A DNA stretch of 64,000 nt from Insolitispirillum peregrinum (GTDB taxonomy: Bacteria; Pseudomonadota; Alphaproteobacteria; Rhodospirillales; Rhodospirillaceae). A program made the translations under genes and the position numbers. This document shows, piece after piece, positions 16,347 through 24,429 of the stretch. The stretch lies in the NCBI RefSeq assembly GCF_042665255.1, contig NZ_JBHTCD010000025.1; one strand, given 5' to 3'. How positions within the stretch are numbered: position 1 is the first letter of the stretch; each line of letters opens with the position of its first letter. The notes beneath the pieces are model-generated. The model made no database searches and had not been told where the DNA came from. It worked only from the letters and a program-made list of their open reading frames with translations.

Positions 16347-17350
16347 GCGGCTATCGTGTTGTCCACTGTGGCCCGCTGATGCTCCGTTGGCACAAACGGC
16401 GTGCCATACTGAGTCTGTTTCTCGCGCTGGTCCTGCTGGTGGCCGCTGTGCTGGCGCTGGGGGCAGGCGGGGCGGCAGGCTGGTCTGCTCCGTGGGCCGG
16501 TGGGCAGGGAAAAGTCCTGTGGGATTTGCGCCTGCCACGCCTGTTGTTGGCGCTGGAGTGTGGGGCGATGCTGGGGTTGGCGGGGGCCGCCCTGCAATCA
16601 CTGACCCGCAACGGTCTGGCCGATCCCGGCTTGCTGGGGGTGCGCGAAGGAGCCAGTCTGGCGGTGCTGGTGCTGTTGTTCTTCGTGCCTGCCGCCGCGC
16701 CGGAACTGCGGCCCCTGGTCGGGCTGCTCGGCGGGGTTGCGGTGGTGGCGGTGACGGTGCTGCTGGCACGCGGCGGGATCGAACGGATGCGCTTTATCCT
16801 GATCGGGATTGGTGTCTCGTGGTTCCTGTCCGGGCTGATTGCCTTGATGCTGGTGGCGGCGGATGTAACGATGATGCAAACGGCGATGGTCTGGCTGGCG
16901 GGAAGTTTGAGCGGGGCGGCGTGGAGCAGTGTTCGCATGGCTGCCCTGTGTCTGCTGATCGGCGGAGTCCTGCTGTTCGGCACCGCCCGTGCCGGGGATG
17001 TGGCCGATCTGGGCGACCATCTGGGGCGCAGTCTGGGGGTGTCGATCACCCGTCTGGCTGTTGTGCGTGTTGCGGCGGCTGTCCTGTTGACGGCAGGCTG
17101 TGTATCATTTTGCGGGCGGCTGGGATTTGTCGGACTGATTGCGCCGCATCTGGCGCGCCTGTCGGTCGGTGGCGGACAGGGGGCGCTGTTGTCGGCCAGT
17201 GCGCTGTGGGGAGCCGGGCTGGTAATGGTGGCCGATACCGTCGGGCGGGTGGCCTTCGCACCGATCCAGATTCCGGCCGGGATTGTGCTGGCGGTGATCG
17301 GGGTGCCGGTGCTGCTGGGGTTGTTGTGGTGTCGACGGGACCGGTTTTAG
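16343..17350 (+). CDS. FecCD-family iron-siderophore permease, subunit 2
   Basis: A 335-residue second FecCD permease, paralogous to the preceding one. Family marks are RLPRLLLALECGAMLGLAGAALQ near 58, LTRNGLADPGLLGVREGASL near 86 and CGRLGFVGLIAPHLAR near 255. The chosen ATG at 16343 overlaps the upstream stop (ATGA). A longer in-frame opening upstream runs antiparallel in phase through the previous gene and is ignored. With subunit 1 it forms a heterodimeric inner-membrane channel. Confidence 0.92.
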   Translation: MSGYRVVHCGPLMLRWHKRRAILSLFLALVLLVAAVLALGAGGAAGWSAPWAGGQGKVLWDLRLPRLLLALECGAMLGLAGAALQSLTRNGLADPGLLGVREGASLAVLVLLFFVPAAAPELRPLVGLLGGVAVVAVTVLLARGGIERMRFILIGIGVSWFLSGLIALMLVAADVTMMQTAMVWLAGSLSGAAWSSVRMAALCLLIGGVLLFGTARAGDVADLGDHLGRSLGVSITRLAVVRVAAAVLLTAGCVSFCGRLGFVGLIAPHLARLSVGGGQGALLSASALWGAGLVMVADTVGRVAFAPIQIPAGIVLAVIGVPVLLGLLWCRRDRF

Positions 17351-17371
17351 AGCAGGGGGGGGGGAACGAAA

Positions 17372-18334
17372 ATGTACAGATGGCAAGTAATGCTGGCAAT
17401 CGCTCTTGGAGTGTGGTGTGTGATGGCTGGGCCGGCTTGGGCGCGCTCTTTTACCGATGATCTGGGGCGCACGGTCGAGGTGCCGGACCGTCCGTTGCGG
17501 ATTGTGTCGTTGTCGGATACCGATATCACCATTCCGTTGCTGGAACTGGGGGTGATGCCGGTGGCCAGTCATGGCCGGGTGGGGGTGAATGGAGCCGGAG
17601 CACCCTATTTGCGCTCCGGGGCGTTGTTGACCGGGGTGGATTTTGACACGGCTCCGATCCGGTTCATTGGTGCCACCGAGGTGGACCTTGAAGCGGTTGC
17701 CAACGAGCGTCCTGATTTGATCATTGCCGAAAAGGGGCGGCTGGCGGCGCTGGAAACACTACAGGATCTGGCGCCAACGGTGGTGCTGGATGCCGCCGGG
17801 CTGGGGGCCAGCCATGTGTACAGCCGTCTGGCCGATCTGACCGGACAGCAGGCCCGCCTGCAAACGCTGGAAACCCGTTATCAGGCGGCCTTGCAGGCGC
17901 TGAAGGACACCGTTCACCCCGAACGGTACACCGTCAGCGTGATCCAGCCGTTGAACGGCAAGATCAGCGTCTATCATACCTATCGGGCGCTGGGGCGGGT
18001 TCTGCGCGATGCCGGGTTCCGCTTTCCGCCGCTGATCGACGCCATTCCGGCGGGTGGACGCGTGGAAATCGGGGCCGAGAGGCTGCCGGAGATTGATGCC
18101 GATGTGATCTTTGACCCCTACCGGGCCGACCGGGGCGAGGGGCCGCGGGCGGATATCGCCGACATGGAGGCATTGGTGCCGAATTTCTGCGCTTTCCTGC
18201 AGGCCTGCCGGCAGGGGCGCTATGTGATGGTCTCGCGCGAGGAGGCGATTTCCAATTCCTATAGCGCCCTGTTCCTGATGGTCAGCATGGTGCAGGCCCA
18301 GATGGCCGAGCGCCCACGGGTAACGTTAAAATAG
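17372..18334 (+). CDS. Periplasmic iron-siderophore binding protein (FecB type)
   Basis: A 320-residue class III substrate-binding protein. A signal peptide (about 1-24, ending PAWA) is followed by the typical FTDDLGRTVEVPDRPLRIVSLS opening of BtuF/FecB proteins and the ERPDLIIAEKG motif near 115. No lipobox cysteine is seen, so it should be soluble in the periplasm. It lies 21 bases after the second permease and completes the receptor-binding protein-ABC set. Its last bases overlap the convergent csaA gene by 9 bases. Confidence 0.9.
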   Translation: MYRWQVMLAIALGVWCVMAGPAWARSFTDDLGRTVEVPDRPLRIVSLSDTDITIPLLELGVMPVASHGRVGVNGAGAPYLRSGALLTGVDFDTAPIRFIGATEVDLEAVANERPDLIIAEKGRLAALETLQDLAPTVVLDAAGLGASHVYSRLADLTGQQARLQTLETRYQAALQALKDTVHPERYTVSVIQPLNGKISVYHTYRALGRVLRDAGFRFPPLIDAIPAGGRVEIGAERLPEIDADVIFDPYRADRGEGPRADIADMEALVPNFCAFLQACRQGRYVMVSREEAISNSYSALFLMVSMVQAQMAERPRVTLK

Positions 18335-18664
18335 CTTGCCGCCCAACGGAACGTCCTTGTCCGGCACGCACAACACCACGGCGCCGTTTTCGTCGGGGAA
18401 GCCGGTGACCAGACATTCGGACATCAGCGGGCCAATCTGCTTGGGCGGGAAGTTGATCACCGCCACCACCTGTTTTCCGACCAGTTCGTCGAGGGTGTAA
18501 TGGCTGGTGATCTGGGCACTGGATTTGCGCTGCCCGATCTCTGGCCCGAAGTCCACCACCAGCTTGTAGGCGGGCTTGCGGGCCTCGGGGAACGGCTCGG
18601 CCTTGATGATGCGGCCAACGCGCAGTTCAACTTTGGCAAAGTCATCCCAGGAAATGGTGCTCAT
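18326..18664 (-). CDS. csaA: CsaA-type tRNA-binding domain protein
   Basis: A 112-residue protein that is a single OB-fold tRNA-binding domain of the EMAP/CsaA kind. It starts MSTISWDDFAKVELRVGRI and contains KPAYKLVVDFG and SSAQITSHY, and the ending LGGKLF is nearly invariant in CsaA. CsaA dimers bind tRNA and have been described as chaperone-like and export-related in Bacillus; the physiological role in proteobacteria is uncertain. It is convergent with, and slightly overlaps, the siderophore-binding protein gene. Confidence 0.93.
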   Translation of the reverse strand: MSTISWDDFAKVELRVGRIIKAEPFPEARKPAYKLVVDFGPEIGQRKSSAQITSHYTLDELVGKQVVAVINFPPKQIGPLMSECLVTGFPDENGAVVLCVPDKDVPLGGKLF

Positions 18665-18796
18665 GGTTTCGGCGGTTCCTGTTGTTGAGGGGAAACATTG
18701 GCTGGGTAGAGGGGCAAGGCTATCACATATTGCGGGTTTTCCATTGTCATCAGACTATGGAAGTCAGCTACACTGACACCCCTGTTGTGTCAGAGG

Positions 18797-19699
18797 ATGG
18801 TTCCCGCCGTGTCTCGCAAACCCCTGCTGCCCGGTCATCGTGCCCCTGTTGACCGCTTTGCTGACCGGCTGCGCAAGCGTCGCCACACCTTGTCGCCCAG
18901 TCTGCTGAAGGTCGCCGAGTATCTCGACGGCAACCGCCATGCGGTGCTGGGCAAGTCGGCGCTGGACATCGGCATGGAGCTGGGGACATCGGACGCAACG
19001 GTGATCCGGGCGGTGCAGGCGCTGGGCTTTGGCGGGCTGGTGGACCTGAAGGAAACCTTTCAGGACTATCTGGGGATCACCGCCTCGCCGTCGCACAAAA
19101 TGGCGGCGACGACGGCGCACTATGTCACCGGCAGCGATGCGGCGATTGATTTCGTGGCCGCCGATCTGGCCAACGCGATGGCGGCGCTGGGCTCGGCAGA
19201 GAACCGGGCGGCGATGGCGCGGGGTATCGAAGTGCTGGCGAGTGCGCGGCGCATTGGTGTGTTCGGGATCGGAGCGTCGGGGATTATTGCCAGCTATGCC
19301 GCCCGGCTGTTTTCGCGCAGCGGCTATCCGTCCTATGCGCTGAACCTGACCGGGATCGCGTTGGCCGAACAACTGCTGCAAATGGCCGAAGGCGATGTGG
19401 TGCTGATGATGGCCCATGGCCGCAAGCACCGTGAAGCGGCGGCGGTGCTGGCCGAGGCGGAACGGCTGTCGGTGCCGCTGGTGATGATCCTGACGCAGGA
19501 AGACTCCCCGTTGGGCAAACAGGCGGCGGCGGCGATCACCATGCCACGGTCAAAAAGCGGGCATGTCGCCCTGCACGCGCCGATGCTGTGCTGTATCGAG
19601 GCGATGATGCTGGGGCTGGCCAGCATTGACAGTGAAAAGACTGTCGAGACACTGGAGCGGCTGGTCGAGCTGCGGGAGATCATCCGCCCCCCGAAGTAA
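18797..19699 (+). CDS. MurR/RpiR family transcriptional regulator
   Basis: A protein of about 300 residues with an N-terminal RpiR helix-turn-helix (about 20-85, with LSPSLLKVAEYLDGN and LGTSDATVIRAVQALGF) and a C-terminal SIS sugar-phosphate isomerase-like domain (about 130-270, with GIGASGIIASYAARLFSRSG and MMAHGRKHREA). RpiR regulators usually sense phosphosugars. Start choice is open: ATG 18797 sits immediately after AGAGG, which is too close, so the GTG at 18809 with AGAGG/GGATGG upstream may be the true start. No sugar gene is adjacent, so the target is unknown. Confidence 0.85.
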   Translation: MVPAVSRKPLLPGHRAPVDRFADRLRKRRHTLSPSLLKVAEYLDGNRHAVLGKSALDIGMELGTSDATVIRAVQALGFGGLVDLKETFQDYLGITASPSHKMAATTAHYVTGSDAAIDFVAADLANAMAALGSAENRAAMARGIEVLASARRIGVFGIGASGIIASYAARLFSRSGYPSYALNLTGIALAEQLLQMAEGDVVLMMAHGRKHREAAAVLAEAERLSVPLVMILTQEDSPLGKQAAAAITMPRSKSGHVALHAPMLCCIEAMMLGLASIDSEKTVETLERLVELREIIRPPK

Positions 19700-19703
19700 G
19701 CGG

Positions 19704-20010
19704 GTCTCGACCAGCGTGCGTTAAACCTGACACTACAGTACACGACAGTCTGTGCAGAAGAATGGGCGACCGCCCATACCCGTTTGGGTGCGATGCCCCC
19801 AAGCCCCCATTTTTTCTTTAGAGCGTTTTCACACCGAGCGAAAACGCTCTTCCCTTTGAGTGCCGCATTTTCCGAGCCGTTGACCGGAGACGGTCAACTT
19901 GAAAATGCTCTAAATATCAAATCAATGGAGTCCGGGGCCGACTGGCCCCGGCGAGGTGTGGAGCAGCGCTCCATGACCCTGCTTTCTGTCGTGTACTGCG
20001 TCCCGCTTTT
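19704..20010. repeat. Mosaic repeat island (modules B, C, D, A and a C fragment)
   Basis: This 320-base gap has no gene and is a chain of repeats: module B GACCAGCGTGCGTTAAACCT (19709-19728); module C from ACAGTACACGACAGT to CCATTTTTTCTTT (19733-19819), including a GGGCG/CGCCC hairpin; module D, starting with a perfect 11-base stem (19820-19830 with 19840-19850) and running to GAAAATGCTCT; module A, with GGGGCCGACTGGCCCC (19934-19949) and TGGAGCAGCGCTCCA (19959-19973); and then a piece CTGTCGTGTACTG. Partner copies lie at 1206-1345, 5620-5661, 7866-7964, 49918-49993 and 62341-62384. Confidence 0.78.
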
Positions 20011-20021
20011 CGTCCGGTGCG

Positions 20022-20225
20022 TTAGGGTTCGGCATCGTCTTTCTGAACGGGGATGACCCGCAGCTTGCCGTCCAGGTCGCGTTCACTGCGGCTGTGCTCC
20101 TGCGTGCGTTGCTGCTTGTCGGCTTTTTTCTGACCAAAGCGGGCGCGGTTCTCGGCGGCCTGGGCGTCCTTGTCGCTGCGCTGCTTTTGCTTGCGCGCTT
20201 GCCGCAGGTTGATGATGTCTGCCAT
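20022..20225 (-). CDS. DUF4169 family small protein
   Basis: A 67-residue, highly charged protein starting MADIINLRQARKQKQR, the hallmark of DUF4169, followed by lysine/glutamine-rich sequence and ERDLDGKLRVIP. It is common in alphaproteobacteria, has no known function and shows no membrane segment. The ATG at 20225 is chosen over one 18 bases upstream because the family starts at MADI. It follows the AbrB-like gene by about 32 bases on the same strand and may be cotranscribed. Confidence 0.82.
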   Translation of the reverse strand: MADIINLRQARKQKQRSDKDAQAAENRARFGQKKADKQQRTQEHSRSERDLDGKLRVIPVQKDDAEP

Positions 20226-20257
20226 CGGGATCAGTCCTTTCAAGCATCGGGGGAACG

Positions 20258-21334
20258 TTACGGGCGGCGATTATACCACCAGCGGAACAGCGGCGGGGCA
20301 AGGGCAATCACCAGCGCAATGCGCACCATGTGATGGCTGGCGACAAAGGCCACATCCATGCCCAGCGCCAGCGACACCAGCGACATTTCCGCCACTCCGC
20401 CGGGGACAAACGACAGCAGCAACAGGATAAAGGGCAGCCCGGTTGCCTGTCCAACGATCCAGGCCCCCAGCATCGCCAGCAGGATCATCAGCAGGCTGGA
20501 CACCATCGCCACCCCACTGAGGCGCAGCAGGGTCGAGGCGGCGATGCCACGAAAGCGTGCGCCCAGCGCGCTGCCAACCACCACCTGTGCGATGGCGATC
20601 AGCACGGCGGGGGGATGCAGGCTGGTCCAGCCCAGCAGGTGAACAATCGCCGACAGCACCATCGGGCCAATCAACGGCGGGGCAGGCAGGCGGATCAGGC
20701 TGCCGAGCGGTTTGCCCAGCACCATGCAGGCCAGCAGGACGGCGGTTTCCGGCCAGTTGTTGGCAAAGGCCAGCCATTCGTTGCTGCTCTGGTGCTGGCT
20801 GGTATCGGGATAGGTTCCGCCCAGCAGGTGGAAACAGATCGGCACGCAAAAGACCACAAACAGGATGCGCAGGGAATGGACGAGGGCAATGGTGCGCTCG
20901 TCGCCGCCCAGACCGCCGCCAATCATCACCATTTCGTTGATGCCCCCCGGCGCGGCGGCAAAATACGAGGTGACCACCGAATGCCCAGTGCGCCGGAACA
21001 GGGGCGACAGCAACAGAGGCGTCAGCACGGTCAGGACCAGCAGCCCCAGCAGACTGGGCCACCAGTCGGTCAGATGATCCAGAAAGCCGGGGCGAAAGGT
21101 GCTGCCCAGCATCACCCCCAGCACACTCAGCATGATCGTGCGCAACGGGGTCGGGATGTGCGGCTGTGCCTTGCAAACGGCCAGCAGGGTGACGGCGGCC
21201 ATCGAGCCGAGCATCCAGGCCAGTGGCAGGCCGATGGCGTGAAAGGCTGCTCCGCCCAGACTTCCCCCCAGCAGGGTGATCAGCAACGGACGCAGGGTGC
21301 GGGTCCACAGGGATGGCGAGGCGGCGGAGGTCAC
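20258..21334 (-). CDS. AbrB-family membrane protein (duplicated AbrB domain)
   Basis: A 358-residue integral membrane protein with two repeats of the AbrB domain, each several hydrophobic segments long. Marks are LPLAWMLGSMAAVTL near 35, YFAAAPGGINEMVMIGGGLGGDERTIALVH near 125 and FVPGGVAEMSLVSLALGMD near 310. GTG at 21334 with AAGGAG at the right distance is preferred to the ATG 57 bases upstream. The family is annotated as putative ammonia monooxygenase regulators or transporters; the substrate is unknown. A paralogue lies at 34625-35644 inside the tct operon. Confidence 0.85.
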   Translation of the reverse strand: MTSAASPSLWTRTLRPLLITLLGGSLGGAAFHAIGLPLAWMLGSMAAVTLLAVCKAQPHIPTPLRTIMLSVLGVMLGSTFRPGFLDHLTDWWPSLLGLLVLTVLTPLLLSPLFRRTGHSVVTSYFAAAPGGINEMVMIGGGLGGDERTIALVHSLRILFVVFCVPICFHLLGGTYPDTSQHQSSNEWLAFANNWPETAVLLACMVLGKPLGSLIRLPAPPLIGPMVLSAIVHLLGWTSLHPPAVLIAIAQVVVGSALGARFRGIAASTLLRLSGVAMVSSLLMILLAMLGAWIVGQATGLPFILLLLSFVPGGVAEMSLVSLALGMDVAFVASHHMVRIALVIALAPPLFRWWYNRRP

Positions 21335-21600
21335 GCGAGTCTCCTTGAAGACTGGACATGGAACGCGCAAGACTTTGGCGCACAGCAGCAATTTCTGGTG
21401 CGCAGCTATATACCATTTTTGCTCCTGAACAGGGTAAAAACTGTCACATCCTGCGCTGTTCGGGGGATGTTTTCAGCAAAGGGAACAGGGCGGCATTTTC
21501 TGCACTGCACGATGTTTCTTGCAGCAAAAGGAAGCAATTTTATGGGAATTGGCGGCAAGTCTGTGTCTTATTTGAAATGTAGGGTCTTTTTCCGGTTTTC
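21335..21600. other. Gene-free stretch upstream of the AbrB-like gene
   Basis: About 265 bases without a supported gene, moderately AT-rich between 21410 and 21590. It should contain the promoter of the minus-strand AbrB-like gene, but no clear -35/-10 pair could be assigned. The structured leader described at 21604-21820 begins directly after it. Confidence 0.35.
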
Positions 21601-21603
21601 CGG

Positions 21604-21820
21604 TTGACCACCGCCCGAGATATCCTTTAGGCTCGGAGATGTCAGGAGTTGACGTTCTCGGGATATGACCCATATAGGGGTCAACGGATCGGCATGATCC
21701 GGCCTGAGTGGCGCCCCTGAACCCCACTCGTCCCAGCAACCCTTAGCCCCCGCCCTGGCCTCCGCGCAGGAGGACCGGATTTTCTAAAGCCCGCAGACAC
21801 CCTGGTGTAAGGAGGCATCG
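21604..21820 (+). ncRNA. Candidate structured 5' leader RNA of the small gene at 21821
   Basis: The 215 bases before the small gene are crowded with inverted repeats. CCCGAGA (21614-21620) can pair with TCTCGGG (21656-21662), or its CCGAG core with CTCGG (21632-21636). GTTGAC/GTCAAC (21648, 21680) competes with GACCC/GGGTC (21667, 21678). GGATC/GATCC (21686, 21696), GAGTGG/CCACTC (21706, 21724) and CCTCC/GGAGG (21759, 21769) follow. CCTCC could alternatively pair with the ribosome site AAGGAGG (21809-21815). The competing pairings suggest a regulatory leader, but no known riboswitch class is recognised. Confidence 0.45.
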
Positions 21821-22075
21821 ATGAGTCATGTCACGGCTTTAAAGCGCGAAACAGCCACCCAAACTGTCCGCACCCCGGGTGCCGCAGTGAAAACCGGGAC
21901 CGGAAAGATTCTCCGTCCGTCTCATAAATGGGCTGTGGCAGGGGTGGAACCGTCGGTGATGGACATGCTGCGCGATCCGCTGGTGCAATTGGTGATGGCC
22001 CGTGATGCCATCAATGCCGACGATGTTGATGCCGCTTTGGCGCGGGCGCAGGCCCAGTTGGCCGAACTGGTGTGA
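21821..22075 (+). CDS. Small hypothetical protein, 84 residues
   Basis: An 84-residue protein of unknown function. It has a strong ribosome site, AAGGAGG, six bases before the ATG, which supports it as real. The first 35 residues are basic and probably disordered; the second half (EPSVMDMLRDPLVQLVMARD, then NADDVDAALARAQAQL) looks like two or three amphipathic helices, with a pattern also seen in other small alphaproteobacterial proteins. No cysteine, signal peptide or membrane segment is present. It stands alone between a structured leader and a hairpin terminator. Confidence 0.72.
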   Translation: MSHVTALKRETATQTVRTPGAAVKTGTGKILRPSHKWAVAGVEPSVMDMLRDPLVQLVMARDAINADDVDAALARAQAQLAELV

Positions 22076-22140
22076 TCGTGTGATCTGCTGCCTGCCGGAT
22101 GTCTTTTCCGGGGGCAGTGAAAAAAAATGCAAAAATGTAA

Positions 22141-22178
22141 AAAGGGGGCTTGCAAGGCCCCCTTTCCCGTTTTATAAA
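22141..22178 (+). promoter_or_regulatory. Terminator hairpin overlapping a tRNA-Thr promoter
   Basis: AAAGGGGGC (22141-22149) and GCCCCCTTT with loop TTGCAAG form a terminator-like hairpin ending the small gene. The loop also provides a -35 TTGCAA (22150-22155), followed after 17 bases by TATAAA (22173-22178), a plausible promoter for tRNA-Thr about 55 bases downstream. One short segment may thus end one transcript and start the next. Confidence 0.55.
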
Positions 22179-22233
22179 GCGCGCCTCGACGGTGATGCCG
22201 GCGAGAAAATACCTCGATAAAGCATCGACTTAT

Positions 22234-22308
<75 letters not shown>

Positions 22309-22316
22309 GTTTCAAG

Positions 22317-22349
22317 AACCCCGCCTGTCACTGCGACGGCGGGGTTTTT
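22317..22349 (+). terminator. Rho-independent terminator after tRNA-Thr
   Basis: Arms AACCCCGCC (22317-22325) and GGCGGGGTT (22338-22346), followed by a T-run, just downstream of the tRNA CCA end. Confidence 0.85.
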
Positions 22350-22373
22350 GCTGTCCGGTCGCGGGGAAGGCCA

Positions 22374-23591
22374 CTATAGCCTGGCCCCCTGCCGGATCGA
22401 GGCACTGCGTGACCACATCCACAGGGTGCCAGCGGTGACCAGCGCCGCTTCGATGGCCAGAACGGGGCTGACGCCGAACTGGTGGGTCAGCCAGCCGGCC
22501 ATCAGGCCGCCGACCGCATCCATACCAAAGCGCAGGGCGGTGAACGAGGACATCACCCGGCCGCGCAGGCTATCGGGGGCCAGCGATTGCAGCAGGGCGT
22601 TGGTGGAGACGTTGACGGCGGTGATGCCCATGCCGATCCCCAGCGAGGCCAGCATGGCAAGGCTGAGCCAGCCTGTCCCGGCCAGCAGGGCGAGATTCCC
22701 GGCGGCCAGAATCCAGCCGAGGACGATCAGGCGAACCAGTTGGCAGGTGTTTTTGCGCGAGGCCACCAGCAGGGTGCCGACCAGCGCCCCGGCCCCCGAG
22801 GCCCCGAGCAGCCAGCCGAGGGTTTCGACGGTGCCGCCGAACACCTCCTTTGCCACCACCGGCATCAGCACCATGAACGCCGAGCCGGTGGCGTTGAGGG
22901 CTGCGACCCCCAGCAACAGGCGGCGAATGGGCAGCGAGGTGATGGCAAAGCGCAAGCCATCGCGCAGGGCAGTCAGCAAGCCGGACGACGGGCCGCTGGC
23001 CGGTTGGGCGGGCAGGCTGGCGACGGCCAGCGCCACCGCCAGAAACGACAGGGCATTCAGACCAAAACAGACGGCTTCGGAGGTGGCAGCCAGAATGGCC
23101 CCGGCCAGCGGCGGGCCGACAAAGCGGGCACCGTTGAACAGCGAGGCGTTCAGGGCGATGGCATTGCGCAGCATGGCGCGGTCATCGACCAGCCCGGCCA
23201 GCATCGACTGGCGCAACGGTACATCGACGGCATTGAACAGGCCGAAGACCCCGGCCAGCAGGATCAGATGCCATGGCACCAGCAGGCCGCTGGCGGTCAG
23301 CCCGGCGAGGAGGACCGCCTGGATGATCATCCCGCTTTGTACGATCAGGAACATCCGCCGCTTGTCCCAGCGGTCAATCAGCGGCCCGGCCAGCGGCGAG
23401 ACCAGCAACTGGGGACACTGGGCTAGAAAGGCGGTGGTCCCCAGCAGGGTGGCCGAGCCGGTCAGGCGATAGACCAGCCAGCTCATGGCGACGGTTTGCA
23501 GCCATGTGCCGAGGATGGAGATCGCCTGACCGGCAAAATAGCGGCGATAGCGCGGAGCGTGCAGGGCATGCAGCAGGCCGGGCAGGCGCAT
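22374..23591 (-). CDS. MFS transporter (MFS_3/EntS-like)
   Basis: A 405-residue major facilitator protein with about twelve hydrophobic segments. It starts with RYRRYFAGQAISILGTWLQTVAMSWLVYRLTG and has the loop motif PLIDRWDKRRMF near 75, both typical of the MFS_3 group that includes enterobactin exporters. It begins four bases after the hpaI stop and is the last gene of the hpa operon, so it may export or import a pathway compound. The distance to the siderophore module (over 4 kb, other genes between) argues against, but does not exclude, siderophore export. Confidence 0.82.
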   Translation of the reverse strand: MRLPGLLHALHAPRYRRYFAGQAISILGTWLQTVAMSWLVYRLTGSATLLGTTAFLAQCPQLLVSPLAGPLIDRWDKRRMFLIVQSGMIIQAVLLAGLTASGLLVPWHLILLAGVFGLFNAVDVPLRQSMLAGLVDDRAMLRNAIALNASLFNGARFVGPPLAGAILAATSEAVCFGLNALSFLAVALAVASLPAQPASGPSSGLLTALRDGLRFAITSLPIRRLLLGVAALNATGSAFMVLMPVVAKEVFGGTVETLGWLLGASGAGALVGTLLVASRKNTCQLVRLIVLGWILAAGNLALLAGTGWLSLAMLASLGIGMGITAVNVSTNALLQSLAPDSLRGRVMSSFTALRFGMDAVGGLMAGWLTHQFGVSPVLAIEAALVTAGTLWMWSRSASIRQGARL

Positions 23592-23594
23592 CGG

Positions 23595-24398
23595 TCAGTA
23601 CCCGGCCGGGTCGCTGCTGGCCGGAGCCTGCACATCGCGGAAGCTGGCCGCCAGTGCCGAGGTAGCCCGCATCAGCAGCGAGGTATCAATACCGACGGCG
23701 ACAAACGAAGCTCCGGCGGCGAGGTACTGGCGGGCGAGGGTTTCATCGACCGCCAGAATGCCGCTGGGCACCCCCAGCCGCTTGAGGGTGGCCAGCGCCT
23801 CGGCAATGGCTTGCTGGACTTCGGGGTGCGACGGTGCCCCCAGATGCCCCAGCGAGGCCGCCAGATCGGCCGGGCCGATGAAGATGCCATCAACGCCGGG
23901 GGTGGTGGCGATGGCTTCCAGATTGTCCAGCCCCTGACGGCTCTCAATCTGCAACAGCAGGCACAGTTCGTCCGAGGCGGTTTTCAGGTAATCGCCCACC
24001 CGTCCCCAGCGCGAGGCCCGCGCCAGCGCCGCCCCGACACCGCGCATCCCGCGTGGCGGGTAGTGCAACGAGGCCACCGTTTCCGCCGCCTGGTCCGCCG
24101 TTTCGATCATCGGCACCAGCAGGGTCTGGGCACCGATGTCCAGCAGTTGCTTGATCAGGGCGCGGTCGTTGTTGACCGGGCGCACCACCGGGTGACTGGG
24201 GTAGGGGGCAACCGCCTGTAACTGCGACAGCAGCACCGGCACGTCGTTGGGGGCGTGTTCGCCATCCAGCAACAGCCAGTCGAACCCGGCTCCGGCACAC
24301 AGTTCGGCGCTGATCGGGCTGGTCAGGCCGATCCACAGGCCAATCTGCGGCTGCCCTGCACTCAGGGCCTGTTTGAAGGTATTGCGGGGCAGATCCAT
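23595..24398 (-). CDS. hpaI: 4-hydroxy-2-oxo-heptane-1,7-dioate aldolase
   Basis: A 267-residue class II pyruvate aldolase of the HpcH/HpaI family. Visible signature parts are GLWIGLTSP near 20, LLLDGEHAPND near 42 (catalytic His), LVPMIETADQA near 91, LLLQIESRQGLDN near 146 (metal-binding Glu) and VDGIFIGPADLAASLG near 169 (metal-binding Asp). It splits 4-hydroxy-2-oxoheptanedioate to pyruvate and succinate semialdehyde, the last step of the homoprotocatechuate pathway. ATG 24398 is the family start; the longer open frame is an artefact. It follows hpaH on the same transcript. Confidence 0.95.
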   Translation of the reverse strand: MDLPRNTFKQALSAGQPQIGLWIGLTSPISAELCAGAGFDWLLLDGEHAPNDVPVLLSQLQAVAPYPSHPVVRPVNNDRALIKQLLDIGAQTLLVPMIETADQAAETVASLHYPPRGMRGVGAALARASRWGRVGDYLKTASDELCLLLQIESRQGLDNLEAIATTPGVDGIFIGPADLAASLGHLGAPSHPEVQQAIAEALATLKRLGVPSGILAVDETLARQYLAAGASFVAVGIDTSLLMRATSALAASFRDVQAPASSDPAGY

Positions 24399-24429
24399 CG
24401 AAAGGCTCCGTTGATGTGCCGTTAAAAGG

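Noticed and set aside
20330..21607. A 425-codon open frame on the plus strand
   Set aside because: It lies opposite the AbrB-like gene, its translation is rich in Gln, His and Arg with no domain pattern, and the minus-strand frame has clear membrane segments and family motifs.
21604..21820. Known RNA such as 6S, SRP, RNase P or tmRNA
   Set aside because: None of their invariant segments that I know can be found; the element is reported only as a candidate leader.
22374..23591. MFS gene as siderophore exporter of the 12-18 kb module
   Set aside because: It is four bases from hpaI on the same strand and more than 4 kb from the siderophore genes, with unrelated genes and a tRNA between; membership of the hpa operon is the simpler reading.
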